DNA of 64,000 bases from Shewanella sp. c952. Its GTDB lineage: Bacteria; Pseudomonadota; Gammaproteobacteria; Enterobacterales; Shewanellaceae. The notes beneath the pieces are model-generated. The model had not been told where the DNA came from and did not search any database. It saw nothing but the letters and a program-made list of their open reading frames with translations. Position 1 is the stretch's first letter; the number at the start of each line of letters is the position of its first letter. The stretch lies in contig NZ_BPEW01000001.1 in assembly GCF_019654975.1 (NCBI RefSeq), forward strand, positions 372,001 through 436,000. Reading direction: 5' to 3'. The translations under genes were made by a program, and so were the position numbers. Positions 54,804-64,000 of the stretch are shown here, piece by piece.

Positions 54804-55343
54804 TCACAATGGTTTTTGAGCAATGATTTGTGCTTTGTAGCTTGCGCTAGTTAATTCGCCAAGCAGACCTTCAGAGTAATGTAGGCAGCGCCAGTTAGCA
54901 AATAAAGCTTTTAACTCGGTCTCTTTTAAAAGGAAATTGGGGTTGCGCGGCCGACCAATAGTTGCTTGTTGGCGAGTAAAGGTCTCATAAATAATCAGCC
55001 CGCCTGGTTTAATCGCATCGATTATTTGTGGTAAAAGTGGTCGATGTAAGTAGTTGAAAACGACAACAACATCATAGCGGTTTACGGGTAATTTTGGTGG
55101 ATTATCGGTTTCGAGATCCCATTCCAGGCGTTCTACCTTGTCGTTAGTTTGGCTAAGTTCAAGCCGGCTCAAATCACGATCAACATAAGTGACATGGCAA
55201 CCTTGCTCTAAGAACCAGTTGCCATTTCGTCCCGTGCCGCAGGCTAAGTCTAGAACGCGACTATCTGGAGTGATTAAATCTTTTAGTGGAGTAAATTCAC
55301 TAATAAGCGCTGCTGTTTTAGCCTTTAACTTCTTTTCTGCCAT
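54804..55343 (-). CDS. SAM-dependent methyltransferase, TehB-like
   Basis: 179 residues. Motif I is VLDLACGTGRNGNWF, followed by VTYVDRD and the post-motif NYLHRPLLPQI. TehB-type enzymes methylate tellurite or other small metal/thiol compounds; the substrate here is not known. The gene overlaps the upstream small membrane protein gene by 26 bases and is followed by another small membrane protein gene, forming one compact leftward unit. Confidence 0.75.
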   Translation of the reverse strand: MAEKKLKAKTAALISEFTPLKDLITPDSRVLDLACGTGRNGNWFLEQGCHVTYVDRDLSRLELSQTNDKVERLEWDLETDNPPKLPVNRYDVVVVFNYLHRPLLPQIIDAIKPGGLIIYETFTRQQATIGRPRNPNFLLKETELKALFANWRCLHYSEGLLGELTSASYKAQIIAQKPL

Positions 55344-55728
55344 CTATTCTGCGTCCATGTACGATTGAAAAGTGTCTCAAGCCAGCTGGCCCATGAGAGA
55401 CTATCACCGACAGTAACACAATCGTGATCAGCAGTTCAGGTTTATAGTTTGCTAAAGGAATAAATAGCGCCAGTAGGCCTAACTTAACAAGAGTTAGCAC
55501 TCCTTTTAGTTGAATCAGCCAGCGCCAATCTCTGACCACTTCCCAGAGCATCATCGCAGCTCCTGTGCTCATAGCCATGATCCAGTAGATCTGCCATTGA
55601 TCTTTAGGGACATGCATTAATATGCCACCGCCAGCGCCGGTAATACCTAATATGTGTAAAGCACGCAAACTGGTTTTTGAGAAGCGTTGGATCCAAAACT
55701 GCTTTTCGCTGAGCTCTTTTCTAGCCAT
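55318..55728 (-). CDS. Integral membrane protein of unknown function
   Basis: 136 residues from the ATG at 55728 (MARKELSEKQ). A GTG at 55803 would add 25 residues with no clear signal; the shorter form is chosen. Four hydrophobic helices after a basic N-terminus. The end contains SHGPAGLRHFSIVHGRR. Family not recognised with certainty. It overlaps the methyltransferase gene by 26 bases. Confidence 0.55.
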   Translation of the reverse strand: MARKELSEKQFWIQRFSKTSLRALHILGITGAGGGILMHVPKDQWQIYWIMAMSTGAAMMLWEVVRDWRWLIQLKGVLTLVKLGLLALFIPLANYKPELLITIVLLSVIVSHGPAGLRHFSIVHGRRIDGRKEVKG

Positions 55729-55912
55729 AGTAAAATGAATCTTCCTATCAATTTGAGTAAAGCTTATCAGTAATTGTTGCAAAGGTAAGCGGAGATTGAT
55801 CACAGCTTGCTTATCTATCTTGAGAAGGTAATTACAGTGTGCAAGACAAACTTATCAATATCACATAAACTTACTTCCCATATTATCTACTTATTTTGGA
55901 TAAGGTTCTGCA

Positions 55913-56902
55913 ATGAAAATCGGTTTTTTTAGCGCTAAGCATTACGATATGCAGCATTTTGATCGCACTAATAGCGCATTCGGTGCTGATATTGAATATT
56001 TTGATTATCGTCTGTGTATGCAAACGGTAAAACTTGCAGCGGGCTTTGAAGTCATCTGCGCATTTGTCAATGACTCTCTATGTGAAGAGGTATTAGTAGA
56101 GCTTGCTAAAGGCGGCACGAAGATCATTGCCATGCGCTGTGCAGGCTTTAATAATGTCGGCCTAGAAGCCGCGGAACGCTTGGGGATGAAAGTTGTTAAC
56201 GTTCCGGCTTACTCGCCAGAGTCTGTCGCCGAACATACTGTCGCCTTGATGCTGACTTTGAATCGTAAAATCCATAAAGCCTATCAACGTACTCGTGACG
56301 CTAACTTCTCACTTGAAGGGTTAGTGGGCTTTAATATGCACGGTCGAACAGTGGGCGTAATTGGTACGGGGAAAATTGGTTTAGCGACCATTAAGGTTTT
56401 GCAAGGGTTTGGTTGTAAGGTGATTGCGCATGATCCCTACCCAAGCCAAGCGGTAATAGATTTAGGTGTTGAGTATGTCACGCTTGAGCAGATGTACCCA
56501 ATCTGTGATGTGATTAGCTTACACTGCCCATTAACGGCTGATAACCACCATCTTTTGAGCGAAAAAAGCTTTGCTAAGATGAAACCTGGCGTAATGGTGA
56601 TTAACACCAGTCGTGGTGGTTTGTTGAATGCCCTTGATGCGATGGAAGCCCTTAAAACGGGTCAGCTAGGCTCACTAGGGCTTGACGTATATGAGAATGA
56701 AAAAGAGCTGTTCTTCGAAGACAAATCTAGCGAAATCATCCAAGACGATGTGTTTAGACGTTTATCAGCATGTCACAACGTTATTTTTACGGGTCACCAA
56801 GCTTTCTTAACAGAAGAAGCGCTTGGAGCAATTGCCGCGACAACATTGACTAATGTGCAGCAGCTACTCGCTGGAGAAAAGTGTCCTAACGAATTGTTTT
56901 AA
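55913..56902 (+). CDS. ldhA: NAD-dependent D-lactate dehydrogenase (fermentative)
   Basis: 329 residues. Reduces pyruvate to D-lactate, mainly under oxygen limitation. D-2-hydroxyacid family marks: NAD fold VGVIGTGKIGLAT, catalytic Arg in INTSRGGLLNA, Glu in LDVYENE, and His in FTGHQAFLTEEAL. The sequence start MKIGFFSAKHYD is typical of LdhA. ATAAGG upstream of ATG. A strong terminator follows. Consistent with ArcA and FccA nearby. Confidence 0.92.
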   Translation: MKIGFFSAKHYDMQHFDRTNSAFGADIEYFDYRLCMQTVKLAAGFEVICAFVNDSLCEEVLVELAKGGTKIIAMRCAGFNNVGLEAAERLGMKVVNVPAYSPESVAEHTVALMLTLNRKIHKAYQRTRDANFSLEGLVGFNMHGRTVGVIGTGKIGLATIKVLQGFGCKVIAHDPYPSQAVIDLGVEYVTLEQMYPICDVISLHCPLTADNHHLLSEKSFAKMKPGVMVINTSRGGLLNALDAMEALKTGQLGSLGLDVYENEKELFFEDKSSEIIQDDVFRRLSACHNVIFTGHQAFLTEEALGAIAATTLTNVQQLLAGEKCPNELF

Positions 56903-56940
56903 TTTTCACCAATACATTGATTGGTAGCAGTACACCAAGC

Positions 56941-56979
56941 AAAAGCAGATGTCGAGGTTAAGCCCGCATCTGCTTTTTT
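56941..56979 (+). terminator. Rho-independent terminator of ldhA
   Basis: AAAAGCAGATG pairs with CATCTGCTTTT and ends in a T-run, 38 bases after the stop codon. Confidence 0.85.
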
Positions 56980-57077
56980 GTGGCTAAAAATCGCTGGCTG
57001 CTTTAGGCTAGAGAGATACTGATTGATCTAACCACCTTCAATCAGCCTCTATGACTGAATCTAAGGAAAGATAGCCG

Positions 57078-57815
57078 ATGATCATCACCCAAGAAACCCA
57101 TGATATTTCGACTGCCACCGGCACCATGCGTACCTACCTTTACCGCCCAGATAGCGAAGGTCAGTTTGCTACCGTCATCTTTTATTCAGAAATATTTCAA
57201 CAAACCGCACCGATTGCCCGTGCCGCAGCATTACTCGCTGGCCATGGCTTTGTGGTATTAGTACCGGAAGTATTTCATGAGCTTAACCCGATTGGCACAG
57301 TGTTAGCTTATGACGATGACGGCAAAGATAAAGGGAATGCCGATAAGTTCACCAAGCCACTAGAACATCATGATAGTGATACAGAAGCTTTGGTTGATTT
57401 CGCTCGTAGCTTGAGCTTTTGTACTAGTCAGGTTGGCAGTATGGGGGTGTGTATTGGCGGACATTTGGCATATCGAGCTGCGTTAAACCCTGACATTCTT
57501 GGTGCATTCTGTTTATATCCAACCGATATCCATTCCAATACCTTACCTTGTGAAAAAGACAATGATTCTCTGTCTCGTACAGGCGATATATCTGGCGAGT
57601 TGGTAATGGTATTTGGTAAGCAGGACCCGCATGTTTCCAGTGAGGGGCGTAAACTTATCTATGCCAAACTAGAAGCTACTGAGCGCAACTTTAGTTGGCA
57701 TGAGGTTAATGCCCAGCACGCCTTCATGCGTGATGAAGGCGAGCGTTATGATGCGGCGATTGCATTGCAGATCTACCTACAAGCGGTAGCGTTTTTTCAG
57801 CGTACTTTGCGTTAG
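57078..57815 (+). CDS. Dienelactone hydrolase family protein
   Basis: 245 residues, alpha/beta hydrolase. Triad visible: Cys in GVCIGGH, Asp in VFGKQDPHV, His in NAQHAFMRDEG. The family cleaves dienelactone in aromatic degradation; here no such pathway genes are nearby, so the true substrate is unknown. Preceded by AAGGAAAG and followed by a terminator shared with the next gene. Confidence 0.83.
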   Translation: MIITQETHDISTATGTMRTYLYRPDSEGQFATVIFYSEIFQQTAPIARAAALLAGHGFVVLVPEVFHELNPIGTVLAYDDDGKDKGNADKFTKPLEHHDSDTEALVDFARSLSFCTSQVGSMGVCIGGHLAYRAALNPDILGAFCLYPTDIHSNTLPCEKDNDSLSRTGDISGELVMVFGKQDPHVSSEGRKLIYAKLEATERNFSWHEVNAQHAFMRDEGERYDAAIALQIYLQAVAFFQRTLR

Positions 57816-57830
57816 CCAGTTATAGCAAAG

Positions 57831-57870
57831 ATAACGGCAAATTAGCCTTTATCTTTGCCGTTATAGCCAT
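57831..57870. terminator. Hairpin between dienelactone hydrolase and ZntB-like genes
   Basis: ATAACGGCAAA (57831-57841) with TTTGCCGTTAT (57854-57864), T-rich to the right. Lies near the stops of two convergent genes. Confidence 0.7.
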
Positions 57871-58832
57871 TTTTTCTTTCTAAAAACTCCGATCAAAACC
57901 GTTGTTAGAAACAGCATGACTCCCCAAACAATAAAGTAGCCAAAACGGTGCTTTAATTCAGGTATATACTCGAAGTTCATGCCGTAGATCCCCGCTATAA
58001 AGGTTAAGGGAACAAAAATGGCGGTGATAATAGTTAACACCTTCATGATGTTATTAAGTCTGTGGGCACTCACCGAAATATAACCATCAATAAGATCACC
58101 AGCCACATTATAAAAGAGATCGGCGAGACTCGCGGCTCTGTGCTGCTGCTCGCATATATCGTTGATTTCGTGTGTCAGACTATCATCAAAAGGTAACGAT
58201 GGAGTCGATTGCAGCGTATCAAATAACGCGACATGGTAATGAAAATTACGCCTTAACCGAGTCAAATGCGTTTTATACTGAACGACTTCCGCGAGTATTT
58301 CATCATTTGCAGTGGTGAGCATTGTTGACTCTAGTTCTTCTAGGCGGGTTTCTAAGTCATATAATATTTTGTGATAGCGTTTGACGACCATGCGGCTAAT
58401 TCTAAGGCTGAGCTGAGCCGTGCCTTGGGCGAGAGAAAACTCCCCGCTTGCTATCGCAGCTTGGGTGTTTTCGATACTCACCGAGCGCTTATTGTGGCGA
58501 GTGATGATAAAGCGTTGACCAATGAACATTGCCAGTAGAATGTTTTCGCCATCTATCGAGTCTGAATCTGCTGACAAACCACGCAGAATGATAAATGTAT
58601 GGGAGTCAAACGGTTCTATCTTCGGCTGATGGCGCTCTCGAGAAGCATCTTGTAGAGCCAGTGGATGTAAACCAAACTTACTTTCTAACATCGCTTGTAA
58701 CTCGGGAGTTAATTCGCCATCAATGTTAAGCCACAAAATAGCGTCTTGTTGCTGCTGCCAAGTCGATATTAATGACTCATTGCCTGTGGCATGTGAGCCA
58801 TCTTTTGGCGAGTAGAGTAGGGTTGTTAGCAT
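57861..58832 (-). CDS. CorA-superfamily metal transporter, ZntB-like
   Basis: About 323 residues from the ATG at 58832 (GGAAGG upstream). Long N-terminal cytoplasmic part, then two C-terminal helices separated by the GMN motif (GIYGMNFEYIPEL). GMN followed by IPEL and the cytoplasmic sequence fit ZntB rather than classic CorA (which has MPEL). It would carry Zn2+ or Mg2+. The next gene downstream of the same strand order is an MscS-like protein upstream at 58866. Confidence 0.8.
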   Translation of the reverse strand: MLTTLLYSPKDGSHATGNESLISTWQQQQDAILWLNIDGELTPELQAMLESKFGLHPLALQDASRERHQPKIEPFDSHTFIILRGLSADSDSIDGENILLAMFIGQRFIITRHNKRSVSIENTQAAIASGEFSLAQGTAQLSLRISRMVVKRYHKILYDLETRLEELESTMLTTANDEILAEVVQYKTHLTRLRRNFHYHVALFDTLQSTPSLPFDDSLTHEINDICEQQHRAASLADLFYNVAGDLIDGYISVSAHRLNNIMKVLTIITAIFVPLTFIAGIYGMNFEYIPELKHRFGYFIVWGVMLFLTTVLIGVFRKKKWL

Positions 58833-58865
58833 GGAGGAACCTTCCATTGTTGTGTTTTCACAGCG

Positions 58866-59411
58866 CTAATCACTTTGGATCTGGACATGATCTTTTTCAA
58901 GCTTCTTAGCCTCATCCATAGTGGCTTCGTTGGGCAATTTTAAAACCCCTTTTTGTAGCATCAAATTATTGGGATAGGTAATTAATATCCCATCCTCTCT
59001 TTGAATAAGTATGTGAAACAGGTTTATTTCTGTTATTACACCACTGATATTTTCATCCTTATCGACCACTTTAATTCGACTACCAATGCGATACGGGAAC
59101 ACAAAAAAGATCAATATACCGGCGGTGATATTACTTAAAATAGACCATTGTGCGACGAGAGCAACACCAAGGACTGCAAACGCTGAGGAGATAAATAGTG
59201 ATACTTGTTGATATTTTATTCCCAAAGAAACAACAGCTAAACAAGTAATAATAATGAAAAGAAGATAAGTGATGTAGTGGGTTACGACCTTTGTACGGGT
59301 CTCGGATACCTGCTTTACCTGAGCAAGTTTAGTAATTTGTTTTTGGATAATACGCTGGCCAAATATAAAGAGCGCAATATATATCGATATGATGATTAAT
59401 GATTGAAGCAT
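58866..59411 (-). CDS. MscS-like mechanosensitive channel, short form
   Basis: About 181 residues from the ATG at 59411; a TTG at 59471 would add 20 unlikely residues. Three hydrophobic stretches lead to a pore-lining-like helix (SSAFAVLGVALVAQWSILSNITAGI) and a short beta domain with FPYRIGSRIKV. The C-terminal alpha/beta part of standard MscS (about 286 residues) is missing, so this is a minimal version, possibly a small ion channel. It is followed by the ZntB-like gene, 33 bases away, and may be cotranscribed. Confidence 0.72.
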   Translation of the reverse strand: MLQSLIIISIYIALFIFGQRIIQKQITKLAQVKQVSETRTKVVTHYITYLLFIIITCLAVVSLGIKYQQVSLFISSAFAVLGVALVAQWSILSNITAGILIFFVFPYRIGSRIKVVDKDENISGVITEINLFHILIQREDGILITYPNNLMLQKGVLKLPNEATMDEAKKLEKDHVQIQSD

Positions 59412-59525
59412 AGTTAAGAGACAATAAGCATTAGGTCTCAAACGAATACTACAGCTTTGTAAATAAAGCAATCTATCGTTATGAGTTTATGGATATTGTC
59501 TCTTCGGTATTAGGAGAACAAGAGA

Positions 59526-60056
59526 CTAACTTTTTAGCGCTGAATACTGCTGCATCTCTTTAATACTAACGGTTGCTACGAATTGATCTTCGAAGAAAAA
59601 GTTAACCTCATCGCCCACTTTTTTGCCTAGCAGCTGTTGGGTGCTGTGGTCTTCATATGACAAGGTCATTAGCAATGTATTTTCATCTTTTGCTTCAATG
59701 GTCGCTTGGGTCAGTTTAATCTCTGGCAGTGGTGCTTTAGTCAAATCACCGTTTAAATGCTGATCAACTTTGAAAATTGCTTCTACTGGCATATCGACAA
59801 CAGCAGGAGAGCGACCAGTCACCGGATTAGTGCCAGTCCAAAATTCAACACTATTGACAACAAACAGGTCAGCTGTCGCAGCGAGGCCATATATTGGGCT
59901 CATTAATACAAATAAGCCAGCACGGCCATAGCGATTATCAACGGCACTTAAGTTACCTTTGGTTACCATCGCACTGAGTCCCATTTGCCCCATACAACCA
60001 GTCAGTTGAGTGGTCAATAAACCCGTTATTAGCAATGCAGATATTTTCTTTTTCAT
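59526..60056 (-). CDS. DUF3332 lipoprotein
   Basis: 176 residues. Signal peptide and lipobox LTGC (Cys 21). The mature part contains RAGLFVLMSPIYGLAATADLFVVNSVEFWTG split over one hydrophobic segment, the DUF3332 hallmark. Function unknown. It has its own promoter region downstream at 60057-60364. Confidence 0.7.
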   Translation of the reverse strand: MKKKISALLITGLLTTQLTGCMGQMGLSAMVTKGNLSAVDNRYGRAGLFVLMSPIYGLAATADLFVVNSVEFWTGTNPVTGRSPAVVDMPVEAIFKVDQHLNGDLTKAPLPEIKLTQATIEAKDENTLLMTLSYEDHSTQQLLGKKVGDEVNFFFEDQFVATVSIKEMQQYSALKS

Positions 60057-60364
60057 CGTTATATTTAGATTTTTCTATGTCATTTTAGCAGGACGCTGAT
60101 TGTAAGTATTAGCGCAAAATGAATTGCGATCTCGTTCTCATTATTAGGTTGATATTTGGCTGGAAAGGTTGTGTAGTTGTGCGGTTTGATAATGTTTCTG
60201 TTGAGTCGTGTATTCGTGCCTGAGTATTAGTTTTATTCGTAAGTGATTTGTTAAGCGGTGGTGGGCGGGTAAACGGTTTTCGTGGTCAATTTTAGACTAT
60301 TTACATTCCGTTCAATTGTGGTTCAATTTAACGCATAATAGCTAGCGCTATTACTGGAGAACAC
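60057..60364. other. Divergent promoter region
   Basis: 308 bases between the DUF3332 and spermidine-synthase-like genes. CATAATAGCTAGCGCTATTA holds a small palindrome (TAGCTAGCGCTA) just before the plus-strand start. No gene seen. Confidence 0.4.
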
Positions 60365-61108
60365 ATGTCAGAACACCAAGTACTACACCAAACAGAAGAT
60401 CAATACGGTCCATTATTCGTATTGGACGATAAAGAGAGCAGAATTTTAGCTTTTGCTGAAAATGATGAGCAAAGCAAGCTACTTAAAGCAGCGCCGCATA
60501 TCCCGCAGCACACTTATGTACAAGCGATGTTATTGGTATTACTTTACAGCCAACCAAAAAGTGCCATCGTACTTGGTTTAGGGGGCGGGGGACTGATCCA
60601 TGCTTTGCGTCATTTCGATGCCGGTATTAAGTTGACCGCCGTTGAACTGAGAGCCGATGTTATCGAAATTGCCAAGCGTTACTTTCAATTGCCAATGAGC
60701 AAAAAACTGAAAGTGATTAATCAAGATGCGACTCAGTTTTTAGCTGCGGGCGATCATAAACGTGTCGATATTATATTTACTGACATATACAGCGCCGAAG
60801 GCGTCGATGCGGCGCAGGTATCGCAAGCTTTTATTGCTCAGTGTGCCGCACTAATTAAAGCCGATGGCTACTTGGTACTTAATTGCTGGAAAGAGCACAG
60901 TAAAAATCGTGAGTTATTGGCATACCTTGAGCAATACTTTGTTGAAGTGCGAGCTTGCCTGACTGGTAGCGCTAACTGGGTGGTGATTGCAGGTAAGGCT
61001 AAACGAGATATCAGTGCCAGTGGGCTCAAGCAACAGGCGCAAGCCTTATCGCAACAGCTTGATTTTCAATTGGGGCGTTCGCTCAATCGATTTGATGTGT
61101 GGGAATAG
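60365..61108 (+). CDS. Spermidine synthase-like (SpeE-fold) methyltransferase-type protein
   Basis: 247 residues. SAM-binding fold with AIVLGLGGGGLIHAL, TAVELRADVIEIAKRYF and INQDATQFL, ending IIFTDIYSAEGVD, where aminopropyltransferases have a catalytic Asp. It lacks the full N-terminal tetramerisation domain and putrescine-binding features, so it may be a protein of the SpeE-like family with another role. A short hairpin follows (AGCAAA/TTTGCT, 61107-61131). Confidence 0.7.
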   Translation: MSEHQVLHQTEDQYGPLFVLDDKESRILAFAENDEQSKLLKAAPHIPQHTYVQAMLLVLLYSQPKSAIVLGLGGGGLIHALRHFDAGIKLTAVELRADVIEIAKRYFQLPMSKKLKVINQDATQFLAAGDHKRVDIIFTDIYSAEGVDAAQVSQAFIAQCAALIKADGYLVLNCWKEHSKNRELLAYLEQYFVEVRACLTGSANWVVIAGKAKRDISASGLKQQAQALSQQLDFQLGRSLNRFDVWE

Positions 61109-61275
61109 CAAAAAGGTGCAACCTCTTTGCTAATTAGAACAAGCAGAACTACCACCGGGGAAGCGGATGTTATTCGCTACTTTCGAACTCAATTATACAA
61201 GATTTACCCACTGCTATATTAGCGTTGTCGGTGACATCGCTTTTTCGTTTCACTCTTCTGTTCGGAAAAACAGAT

Positions 61276-61304
61276 TAAGATAATAGCTTTTATCCGTTAT
61301 CTTA
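61276..61304. promoter_or_regulatory. Inverted repeat upstream of ahpC, possible OxyR-type site
   Basis: TAAGATAA (61276-61283) and TTATCTTA (61297-61304) form a perfect 8-bp inverted repeat with a 13-base spacer, 140 bases before the ahpC start. AhpC genes are commonly peroxide-induced, and inner ATAG-like steps are present, but the match to the OxyR consensus is partial. A 12-base direct repeat, AGACTCATCATC, follows (61355-61366 and 61392-61403). Confidence 0.4.
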
Positions 61305-61443
61305 TTCTTTTGTGCTGCTCTATTATTCTCACATCGAAAACGAACTGGCTTAAAGAGACTCATCATCACTCATCTCAGTTTGTTGAATTATAAAGACTCA
61401 TCATCTTATTTTTTAATTTTTAATATTTAAAACGGAGCTTCAC

Positions 61444-62013
61444 ATGCATCAATCAATCATCAACTCAACTATCAAGCCTTTTTCAGCCACTGCTTTTCAT
61501 AAAGGTGATTTCCACCCAGTAACTGAGCAAGACCTATTGGGTAAGTGGTCAGTCGTCTTCTTCTACCCAGCTGACTTTACTTTTGTTTGTCCAACAGAAC
61601 TTGGTGACATGGCTGACCATTACGAAAAGCTACAGGCTATGGGCGTTGAAGTTTACTCAGTATCAACTGACACTCACTTTACTCACAAAGCATGGCATGC
61701 AAGCTCTGACACTATCAACAAAATCCAGTACCCAATGATTGGTGACCCAACTGGTGCAATCACGCGTAACTTTGGTGTGATGATTGAGGAAGACGGCTTA
61801 GCACTTCGCGGCACTTTCGTTATCAATCCAGAAGGCGAAATCAAAGTTGCTGAAGTACATGACCTAGGTATTGGTCGCAGTGCATCTGAGCTAGTGCGTA
61901 AGATTCAAGCTGCTCAGTATGTTGCTACTCACGACGGTGAAGTTTGTCCTGCAGCATGGCAGCCAGGTGAAGCAACACTAGCGCCATCAATTGACCTAGT
62001 GGGTAAGATATAA
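61444..62013 (+). CDS. ahpC: Alkyl hydroperoxide reductase, peroxidase subunit
   Basis: 189-residue 2-Cys peroxiredoxin that reduces H2O2 and organic peroxides with electrons from AhpF. Peroxidatic Cys49 is in [14 protein letters not shown], the resolving Cys is in EVCPAAW near the C-terminus, and [13 protein letters not shown] is also typical. Length normal. CGGAG precedes the ATG. It is followed by ahpF, 262 bases away. Confidence 0.96.
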   Translation: MHQSIINSTIKPFSATAFHKGDFHPVTEQDLLGKWSVVFFYPADFTFVCPTELGDMADHYEKLQAMGVEVYSVSTDTHFTHKAWHASSDTINKIQYPMIGDPTGAITRNFGVMIEEDGLALRGTFVINPEGEIKVAEVHDLGIGRSASELVRKIQAAQYVATHDGEVCPAAWQPGEATLAPSIDLVGKI

Positions 62014-62275
62014 CTCAAGACCAGTTGGATGATAGTGTGCTAACGAGCCCCATCTCTTGTTATCACACTTGATATTCATCATCGAGTTACATCTGTATCG
62101 TTCAGCTTGGTATTCCCCTGATACTAAGCTGAACAACCCTCACTATCCAACGCTAGTCGCTTTACCTTTTTTATTTTCGATTCATTTTTATTTTCAAGAC
62201 TTAAGCGCAGGCTTACGAACACTGCTGTCTGTAAGTTCAACCAAACCGAATTGCTTTACCTATTTTGGAGCCATC

Positions 62276-63838
62276 ATGTTAGATGCAAACGTTAAAAATC
62301 AACTGAATACTTACCTGCAGAACCTCAAACACCCAGTTGAGCTTGTTGTGTCTGCCGATAACAGTGCTAAAGCACAAGAACTTAAATCACTGGCTAACGA
62401 TATCGATAGTTTATCGGCACTTATTTCTGTTACAGAAAAAGTCGGCAAACGTACGCCCTCTATGGCTGTCATTAACCCGCAACTCGGCAGTGAAATTACC
62501 TTTGCAGGCTTGCCAATGGGGCATGAATTTACATCGTTAGTGCTAGCTTTACTGCACAGTGGCGGTCATCCAATCAAGCTTGATGCTGATGTGATTGCGC
62601 AGATCCGCGATCTTCCCGGTGAATACCAGTTTGAGACTTATGTGTCGCTAAGCTGCCAAACATGCCCTGAAGTCGTACAGGCATTAAATATGATGGCGGC
62701 AATTAATCCTAATATCACTAACGTGATGATTGATGGATCTTTGTTCCAAGACGAAGTCAACGATCGCAATGTGATGGCTGTGCCGTCGGTATTTCTCAAT
62801 GGCGAGCAGTTCTCTATGGGAGCAATTAGCACGGTAGAGATCCTTAACAAACTAGACGTTAATGCCGCTGGTCGAAAAGCCGAGCAGCTCAATGACAAAG
62901 AACCATTCGAAGTCTTAGTTGTGGGTGGCGGACCTGCTGGTGCATCAGCAGCTATTTATGCCGCTCGTAAAGGTCTACGTACAGGGATTGTTGCTGATAA
63001 GTTTGGTGGCCAAGTAGCTGAAACGGTGGGTATCGAGAACTTTATTTCCGTTAAAGCGACAGAGGGCCCTAAGCTGGTGGCCAATCTGGAAGCGCACGTG
63101 CATGAGTATGATGTTGATATTATGGATAGCCAGCGCGCACTAAGCTTAAAGTCAGGTGAGCTGTTTGAACTCACGCTTGAAAGCGGTGCGGTACTGCGCA
63201 GTAAAACAATATTGCTAGCAACGGGTGCACGCTGGCGTGAAATGAACGTCCCTGGTGAGCAAGAATACCGTGGTAGTGGCGTTGCATACTGCCCTCATTG
63301 TGACGGTCCACTGTTTAAAGGTAAACGCGTTGCAGTCATTGGTGGCGGTAACTCAGGTATCGAAGCTGCAATTGACCTCGCGAATATCGTTGAGCATGTC
63401 ACTGTACTTGAGTTTGACAGTTCGCTGCGTGCAGATGACGTGCTGCAGCGTAAAGCCAAATCAATGGGCAATATTGAAATCATCACTCAGGCGATGACCA
63501 CTGAAGTGACTGGTGACGGTAAACGAGTTAATGGCCTTAACTACACCAATAGAGCGACAGGCGAGTCGCACCATGTTGAACTGGCTGGCATTTTTGTACA
63601 GATAGGTTTGGTGCCAAACTCTGAATGGCTGCAACAGACAATTGATTTGACTGCTAGAGGCGAAATCATTGTCGATGCTAAAGGTGAAACATCACTAGCA
63701 GGTGTGTTTGCCGCAGGTGATGTCACTAATTCAGCTTATAAGCAAATTATCATTGCAATGGGCAGTGGCGCTACCGCTTCACTGGGGGCATTTGATTACC
63801 TCATTCGCCACAATGTTGATGAAGCGGTTGCAGCATAA
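62276..63838 (+). CDS. ahpF: Alkyl hydroperoxide reductase, flavin subunit
   Basis: 520 residues from the ATG at 62276 (GGAG upstream), equal to typical AhpF. Passes NADH electrons to AhpC. The N-terminal tandem thioredoxin domain has the active CQTC-type motif ([11 protein letters not shown]). Then come the FAD site [19 protein letters not shown] (second disulfide), the NAD site [15 protein letters not shown] and the C-terminal FAD motif [13 protein letters not shown]. The open frame to 62057 lies in the intergenic gap and is not part of the protein. Confidence 0.95.
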   Translation: MLDANVKNQLNTYLQNLKHPVELVVSADNSAKAQELKSLANDIDSLSALISVTEKVGKRTPSMAVINPQLGSEITFAGLPMGHEFTSLVLALLHSGGHPIKLDADVIAQIRDLPGEYQFETYVSLSCQTCPEVVQALNMMAAINPNITNVMIDGSLFQDEVNDRNVMAVPSVFLNGEQFSMGAISTVEILNKLDVNAAGRKAEQLNDKEPFEVLVVGGGPAGASAAIYAARKGLRTGIVADKFGGQVAETVGIENFISVKATEGPKLVANLEAHVHEYDVDIMDSQRALSLKSGELFELTLESGAVLRSKTILLATGARWREMNVPGEQEYRGSGVAYCPHCDGPLFKGKRVAVIGGGNSGIEAAIDLANIVEHVTVLEFDSSLRADDVLQRKAKSMGNIEIITQAMTTEVTGDGKRVNGLNYTNRATGESHHVELAGIFVQIGLVPNSEWLQQTIDLTARGEIIVDAKGETSLAGVFAAGDVTNSAYKQIIIAMGSGATASLGAFDYLIRHNVDEAVAA

Positions 63839-63878
63839 CGCTTAGTATTTTGTTTGCTCGACTTATTCATCTCGTAAG

Positions 63879-63903
63879 AGCCAGTGTTTACTGGCTTTTT
63901 TTA
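63879..63903 (+). terminator. Rho-independent terminator of ahpF
   Basis: AGCCAGT (63879-63885) pairs with ACTGGCT (63890-63896) around GTTT, followed by a T-run. The last 97 bases of the window hold no recognisable feature. Confidence 0.85.
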
Positions 63904-64000
63904 TTGGAAAACTCAACTAACATTGAGGGGCATTCTGTAAAAATACTGGGGCGTTAACCTGAACAGTAACCAATATAAACATCAGCTCAAAATTGAAACT

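Noticed and set aside
62057..62275. Extension of ahpF upstream by 73 codons
   Set aside because: Lies in the intergenic gap; the ATG at 62276 has GGAG and gives the normal 520-residue protein.
1..64000. CRISPR arrays, tRNA and rRNA genes, prophage or integron
   Set aside because: No regularly spaced repeats, no tRNA or rRNA-like conserved segments and no phage structural genes were seen by eye. A tRNA scan would be needed to exclude a missed tRNA.

Overview
The window looks like a stretch of chromosome from a marine or aquatic gammaproteobacterium, most probably Shewanella. The strongest pointers are a periplasmic tetraheme flavocytochrome c fumarate reductase with the 596-residue length of FccA, ArcA, a GlyGly-CTERM secreted metalloprotease, an IS903-type element, and a 268-bp non-autonomous repeat ending in ATACCAATCGGCATAA. 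The species cannot be fixed from sequence alone. I saw no rRNA, tRNA, CRISPR array, replication origin or prophage.

Layout. 1-13.9 kb: mrcB, a lipoprotein, a LysR regulator with a periplasmic alkyl sulfatase, a GST-like gene, a methyltransferase, an SDR/LysR divergent pair separated by nine 8-bp repeats, a Fur/FNR-type-site-preceded porin/FMN-binding/PepSY cluster, and a hotdog-like protein. 14-16 kb: a tandem glycine riboswitch before an AgcS symporter. 16.2-22.7 kb: a four-gene SMC operon (SMC ATPase, KITE-like, kleisin-like, TOPRIM nuclease-like) of the MksBEFG/Wadjet plan but in the order SMC-first. 23.1-24.4 kb: a dicarboxylate/amino-acid symporter. 24.6-28.5 kb: a decaying pilin/Tad-like surface locus with a dead paralogous copy, a frameshifted TadG-like gene, an IS903-group insertion and an OmpA C-terminal stump. 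28.6-34.2 kb: a two-component system facing fccA across two matched palindromes. 34.3-41.1 kb: LysR/DoxX-like, MarR with twin operators and a DUF2798 protein, a DUF3861 protein, fbp, the MITE-like repeat, and a DPP-IV-like peptidase. 41.4-50.7 kb: arcA, a DUF3293 protein, a lysine riboswitch with lysC, an aspartoacylase-like gene, a lipoprotein, and a giant M36 protease. 51.3-64 kb: AsnC-type regulator, rluA, a DUF2182/DUF1326 pair, small membrane proteins and a TehB-like methyltransferase, ldhA, a dienelactone hydrolase, a ZntB-like transporter, an MscS-like protein, a DUF3332 lipoprotein, a spermidine-synthase-like protein, and ahpC-ahpF.

How it fits together. Most of the window is ordinary chromosomal housekeeping and respiratory metabolism. 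Examples are anaerobic control by ArcA, fumarate respiration by FccA, lactate fermentation by LdhA, peroxide defence by AhpCF, and amino-acid supply under riboswitch control. Two parts look accessory: the SMC operon, which probably acts against plasmids or foreign circular DNA, and the broken pilin locus. Regulatory DNA is unusually readable, with two riboswitches, twin MarR operators, twin palindromes before fccA, a Fur box next to an FNR-type site, and two simple-sequence repeats placed where length changes could alter expression or reading frame.
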